Source: Desulfotomaculum nigrificans DSM 574
Lineage (GTDB): Bacteria > Bacillota > Desulfotomaculia > Desulfotomaculales > Desulfotomaculaceae
NCBI RefSeq assembly: GCF_000189755.2
Contig: NZ_KI912183.1
Location: 622,257 to 686,256, forward strand
Reading direction: 5' to 3'
Length of the DNA stretch: 64,000 nucleotides
The translations under genes were made by a program, and so were the position numbers. The stretch's first letter is position 1; each line of letters starts with the position of its first letter. Below the pieces are notes generated by a model, which was not told the origin of the DNA, made no database searches, and was given only the letters and a program-made list of their open reading frames with translations. Positions 60,518-64,000 of this stretch are shown in pieces.

Positions 60518-61879
60518 CTACTCAAATCCTTTTTTCCTTAGCCGGGCAATGAAAAACCCATCCATCCCATGAATATGCGGTAGTAGCTGAATAAAGCCGT
60601 TTTCAGCCGTTTCCTCTTCTGCTAACCCCGGCGGTAAAAACTGCCTCAGATCACCCAGGCTAAACTCCGGGTGATCTGCCAGAAACGCCTCCAGCACACC
60701 GATATTTTCTTCCCTGGTTATAGTACAGGTGCTGTATATCAACACACCGCCAGGACGCAGGTAGGTACTGGCGGACTCTAAGATTTCCCTTTGCAAACGT
60801 ACAATACCGGGCAGTTGGCTGGGATCTTTACGCCAACGGGCATCTGGCCGTCGGCGTAGCACACCTAATCCAGAACAAGGAGCATCCACCAAAACATAAT
60901 CAGCCCAGTTGGTATATTCCGCTGGTAAGCACCGAGCGTCAGCCAGCAAAGTCCTAATAGAATTAATACCTAGGCGCTGGCAGTTTTCTTTTATTAATTC
61001 CAACTTGTGAGGATGAATATCCACCGCCACAATTTCCCCCCGGTCCTTCATCAATTGGGCTAGGTGAGTGGTTTTACCACCGGGGGCGGAAGCTACATCA
61101 ATGATTCTGGCTCCAGAAGCCGGGTTTAAAGCATGGGCCACTAACATGGAACTTTCGTCCTGAACCTGAAATAACCCCTCTTGGAAAGAGGGCAGTGACT
61201 GGTAGGATAAAAATCCATTTAAATGTAAACCTTCCGGTGCATATTTTGTAACTCTGGTTTCCACCCCTTCGAACTCTAACCGGGCCTTTAAATCAGTCCG
61301 GTTAATTTTTAAGGTGTTAGTACGAATAGTGTTGGGGGCCGGGTGATTGTTAGCCTTACAGAGGGCCACCGTTTGGTCAAAACCAAATTCTTTTAACCAG
61401 CGTTCCACCAACCAAGTAGGGTGAGAATATTTCAAGGAAATATAATCAATGGGAGATTCCTGGGGGTCCGGGAAATCTAATTCACCCTGCTGCCTGGCCA
61501 CATTACGTAATACACCGTTGACAAATTTGGCCGCTCCGGTATGCCCGTATTTTTTAGCTAATTCCACAGATTCATTGCAAGCAGCAGAATCCGGTACCCG
61601 GGGCATAAACATTATTTGGTAGGTGCCCATGCGCAATATATTACGAACCCAAACGGTTTGTGCTGCCAGAGGCTGTTTTAAAAAGTGGGCCAGTACCCAA
61701 TCAATAGTATTTAAGTTTCGTAGCACACCGTAAGTAATTTCAGTGGCAAAAGCCCGGTCTAACTTGCCGGGCTGATATAATTCTAAATACCGATTAAGAG
61801 CCAGGTTGGCATAGGCCCCTTCCTCTTCAACTACTTTTAAAACTTGCAGTGCTAAGTCTCTGGCAGTTACCTTTTTCAA
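60518..61879 (-). CDS. rsmB: 16S rRNA (cytosine-967-C5)-methyltransferase RsmB
   Basis: 453 residues. NusB-like N-terminal domain (about 1-140) and Fmu/RsmB methyltransferase domain with SAM motif DVASAPGGKTTHLA, DAPCSGLGVLRRRPD and YSTCTI (the catalytic Cys). TTG 61879 is chosen because GGAAGGG precedes it and it overlaps only the DUF116 stop (TTGA); an ATG at 61909 would add ten residues. It methylates 16S rRNA C967. Confidence 0.95.
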   Translation of the reverse strand: MKKVTARDLALQVLKVVEEEGAYANLALNRYLELYQPGKLDRAFATEITYGVLRNLNTIDWVLAHFLKQPLAAQTVWVRNILRMGTYQIMFMPRVPDSAACNESVELAKKYGHTGAAKFVNGVLRNVARQQGELDFPDPQESPIDYISLKYSHPTWLVERWLKEFGFDQTVALCKANNHPAPNTIRTNTLKINRTDLKARLEFEGVETRVTKYAPEGLHLNGFLSYQSLPSFQEGLFQVQDESSMLVAHALNPASGARIIDVASAPGGKTTHLAQLMKDRGEIVAVDIHPHKLELIKENCQRLGINSIRTLLADARCLPAEYTNWADYVLVDAPCSGLGVLRRRPDARWRKDPSQLPGIVRLQREILESASTYLRPGGVLIYSTCTITREENIGVLEAFLADHPEFSLGDLRQFLPPGLAEEETAENGFIQLLPHIHGMDGFFIARLRKKGFE

Positions 61880-62685
61880 TTTTTCATCCCTTCCTGGTGT
61901 TGGTTGCACTTACCATCAAGAAAAAATTCTATGGCCTTTCTTACACCGGGGATGGATACCCGGGTGTTAAAACACGGTCCAAAGGGGCGTTCGTTTAATA
62001 CCCCCAGGACAGGAATTGGACTGCAATCTTGAATACCGCTGGACAGATCCCGCTCACAAGCAATGGCCACAATGGCTTTAGGTCGGTATTCTTTCACATA
62101 TTTTCTGGCCAAAGTGCCGCCTGTAGCCACTCCTACACGAACCCCATATTCATCACGCAGTTCTAATAAATTACTAACCGTGCATTTACCACAGCGCCGG
62201 CAATTATTGATGTCATTGGTTACTTTGTGGGGACAATTATTATCCTGTAAACAGTGCGGGGCCAGTACCAGTATTTCCTGCGGCCGCAGGGTAATTTGTC
62301 CGGTTCGAACTAACTCATTATTGACCTCGATAAAGGAATTTTTTATTTTATCAACATCAATCTTAAAGATTCTCCCTAATCCAATGGCAAAAGGAAAAAG
62401 AATATGCATGGCCACCCGCATTAGTGGTTGCAGCGGCTTAATGGTTTGCGCCAACCAAAGGGTCAGTACTATACCGCCCACTCCAAAGGCCACCAGTATA
62501 ATTGCCAGGATAACTAATACCACTATACCCACTAATAATACCTGATGCCATAAATTTGTCGGATGGTAGATTAAAAACCAAATAGTAAAAAGCAGCAGTC
62601 CAACAACTAATATGCTGGCTACCAGCAAACCCAGGAACAGCCTTTTTCGCACGTGGGGAACCTGTGTTTGACTGGGAGAGATCAC
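61876..62685 (-). CDS. DUF116 family membrane protein
   Basis: 269 residues. Two N-terminal helices (about 18-45 and 55-80), then a cytoplasmic domain with conserved Cys residues CLQDNNCPHKVTNDINNC, CRRCGKC and later CERDLSSGIQDC, typical of DUF116 and suggestive of a metal or Fe-S site. Function unknown. It is common between fmt and rsmB in Desulfotomaculum-type genomes. GTG 62685 overlaps the fmt stop (GTGA). Confidence 0.88.
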   Translation of the reverse strand: MISPSQTQVPHVRKRLFLGLLVASILVVGLLLFTIWFLIYHPTNLWHQVLLVGIVVLVILAIILVAFGVGGIVLTLWLAQTIKPLQPLMRVAMHILFPFAIGLGRIFKIDVDKIKNSFIEVNNELVRTGQITLRPQEILVLAPHCLQDNNCPHKVTNDINNCRRCGKCTVSNLLELRDEYGVRVGVATGGTLARKYVKEYRPKAIVAIACERDLSSGIQDCSPIPVLGVLNERPFGPCFNTRVSIPGVRKAIEFFLDGKCNQHQEGMKN

Positions 62686-63638
62686 TTGCTTTCAACCCTT
62701 TCTATATTACCCAGAACAGTGCCGGGCATAATCTTTTTGCCACGTAGGAACTCACTAAACCCCATTCGTCTGCTGCCCTGCAACTGTAACTCAGTTATCA
62801 ACAACTGGCCCTCACCGGTTTGTACCAACAGCCCATCGGTTAAAGATTCCACCACAGTGCCAGGTGACACCGGTAAATCATGCCGGTCAGTTAACTTAGT
62901 GCGCCATATCTTTAACACTTTGCCCTGCCAGGTGGTGAAAGCTCCCGGCCAGGGATCCATGCCCCGCACATGATTATGGATACTTACTGCCGGACGATCC
63001 CAATGAATTTCCTCGTGTTCCTTATGCAGCATGGGGGCATAGGTAGCTGCACTGTGATCCTGGGGTATCCTGGGGGCTTTGTTCTGCTCCAGCAATTCTA
63101 TGGTTTCTACCAACGCTTCCGCTCCCAGGTGGGCCAGCCGGTCGTGGACCAAACCCACATTATCTTCCGGTCCAATGGCTAGGCTTTTTTTCAGGATCAT
63201 GTCCCCTGTATCCATACCTTCATTCATAAACATGGTGGTGACACCGGTTTCCCTCTCCCCATTAATCACCGCCCAGTGAATGGGGGCAGAACCACGGTAA
63301 TAAGGTAACAGGGAGGCATGAACATTTATGCAACCCTTGGGAGGTAAGTTAAGTATTGCGGGTGGTAAAATTTTACCGTAGGCCACCACTACAATACAAT
63401 CCGGTTCCAGAGCCTGTAACTGCTGCAAAAACTCTACAGTCTTAATACTGGTGGGTTGTAATACAGGTAAATTATGTTCTAAAGCTAAAACCTTTACCGG
63501 TGGCGGTTGTACCTGTTTTCCCCTGCCTTTTGGTTTATCTGGCTGGGTTACCACTGCTACTATTTGATGGCCGACAGCAAGTAAAGCTTTCAGGGAAGTC
63601 ACCGCAAAATCCGGTGTACCCATGTAAACAATACGCAT
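62682..63638 (-). CDS. fmt: Methionyl-tRNA formyltransferase
   Basis: 318 residues. Formyltransferase marks VYMGTPDFAVTSL, TQPDKPKGRGK, INVHASLLPYYRGSAPIHWAV (catalytic Asn/His; key words INVHASLLP and RGSAPIHWA) and DTGDMI. It transfers the formyl group from 10-formyltetrahydrofolate to Met-tRNA(i). ATG 63638 is chosen for AAGGAG seven bases upstream; a TTG at 63644 lies within the spacer. Confidence 0.96.
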   Translation of the reverse strand: MRIVYMGTPDFAVTSLKALLAVGHQIVAVVTQPDKPKGRGKQVQPPPVKVLALEHNLPVLQPTSIKTVEFLQQLQALEPDCIVVVAYGKILPPAILNLPPKGCINVHASLLPYYRGSAPIHWAVINGERETGVTTMFMNEGMDTGDMILKKSLAIGPEDNVGLVHDRLAHLGAEALVETIELLEQNKAPRIPQDHSAATYAPMLHKEHEEIHWDRPAVSIHNHVRGMDPWPGAFTTWQGKVLKIWRTKLTDRHDLPVSPGTVVESLTDGLLVQTGEGQLLITELQLQGSRRMGFSEFLRGKKIMPGTVLGNIERVESK

Positions 63639-63674
63639 TACCAATCTCCTTTTATTGTTCGGTTTATCCCAAAC

Positions 63675-64000
63675 TTAATCTACTTTGCGTAGATTTTTAG
63701 CCTTATCTACATAAATAATCCCATCCAGATGATCAATTTCATGTTGAAAGGCCCTGGCCAAAAAACCTTTGGCCTGGTAGGTCACTTGCTCACCTTTTCG
63801 GTTTAACCCCTGCACTACTATTCTTTCCGCTCTGGCCACTTCACCTATCATTCCCGGTACCGAAAGACAACCTTCGGTATCAATCACACTGCCAGTGGCT
63901 TCTACAATTTCCGGGTTAATTAATTCCACCAAGCCGTCACCTACATCAACCACCACAACCCGCTTGGATACACCGATCTGGGGAGCGGCTAAACCAACTC
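63675..64000 (-). CDS. def: Peptide deformylase (5' end outside window)
   Basis: The frame is open to the end of the window, so the first ~40 residues are missing. The three PDF metal motifs are present: GLAAPQIG (just before the edge), EGCLSVPG and HEIDHLDG. The enzyme removes the N-formyl group of nascent proteins. Internal Met codons near 63956 are not the start. It opens the translation-to-cell-wall operon as seen here; priA often precedes it in Firmicutes. Confidence 0.95.
   Translation of the reverse strand, partial: VGLAAPQIGVSKRVVVVDVGDGLVELINPEIVEATGSVIDTEGCLSVPGMIGEVARAERIVVQGLNRKGEQVTYQAKGFLARAFQHEIDHLDGIIYVDKAKNLRKVD

Overview
The window reads as part of the chromosome of a low-to-mid GC, anaerobic, endospore-forming Firmicute. 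The best fit is the Desulfotomaculum/Desulforamulus/Pelotomaculum group of the Peptococcaceae. The evidence is sporulation and germination genes (a SpoVB-like end, a SASP-like protein, a gerA-type operon), ferredoxin-linked anaerobic enzymes (2-oxoacid:ferredoxin oxidoreductase, a tungsten-type aldehyde:ferredoxin oxidoreductase), sigma-54 activators, and the Firmicute def-fmt-rsmB-rlmN-prpC-prkC-rsgA-rpe gene order. The genus is inferred, not proven. Nearly all genes lie on the minus strand. I saw no rRNA, tRNA, CRISPR array, transposase or phage gene.

Layout. 1-1.2 kb: end of a SpoVB-like flippase, then a SASP-like gene. 1.2-5.2 kb: surE and a YpmA-like gene, then a preQ0 (7-deazaguanine) operon queD-queC-DUF366-queE-folE. 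5.3-16.7 kb: single housekeeping genes (TPR protein, GNAT, a divergent thioredoxin-reductase-like flavoprotein, TatD-linked radical SAM protein, orphan histidine kinase, pssA, dinG, cyclophilin, metallo-hydrolase), several separated by clear intrinsic terminators. 16.8-20 kb: sucCD and canonical trxB, with a possible small RNA between them. 20.2-26.3 kb: a winged-helix/HEAT protein and a ger operon that ends in a small two-helix membrane protein. 26.4-29.1 kb: a four-subunit 2-oxoglutarate-type ferredoxin oxidoreductase.

29.3-48.5 kb holds the most distinctive region. It has a MoaD-like protein, aldehyde ferredoxin oxidoreductase and its ferredoxin, a five-subunit proline/sarcosine-type amino-acid dehydrogenase, two CBS-PAS-AAA+-Fis sigma-54 activators, and two complete branched-chain-type amino-acid ABC importers. 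A near-consensus -24/-12 promoter lies just upstream of the dehydrogenase genes. About 185-225 bp further upstream are tandem inverted repeats that look like an activator site. The genes together suggest regulated uptake of an amino acid or amine, its oxidation through flavin and iron-sulfur subunits, and disposal of an aldehyde or 2-oxoacid to ferredoxin.

48.9-51 kb: an MTA/purine phosphorylase, an isolated adenylate kinase and small proteins. 51.2-64 kb: one long, tightly packed operon def-fmt-DUF116-rsmB-rlmN-fhaA-fhaB-prpC-rodA-pbpA-prkC-rsgA-rpe. It joins translation and ribosome maturation to Ser/Thr phosphorylation and peptidoglycan synthesis. The middle block has the same gene order as the actinobacterial fhaA-fhaB-pstP-rodA-pbpA-pknB cluster.
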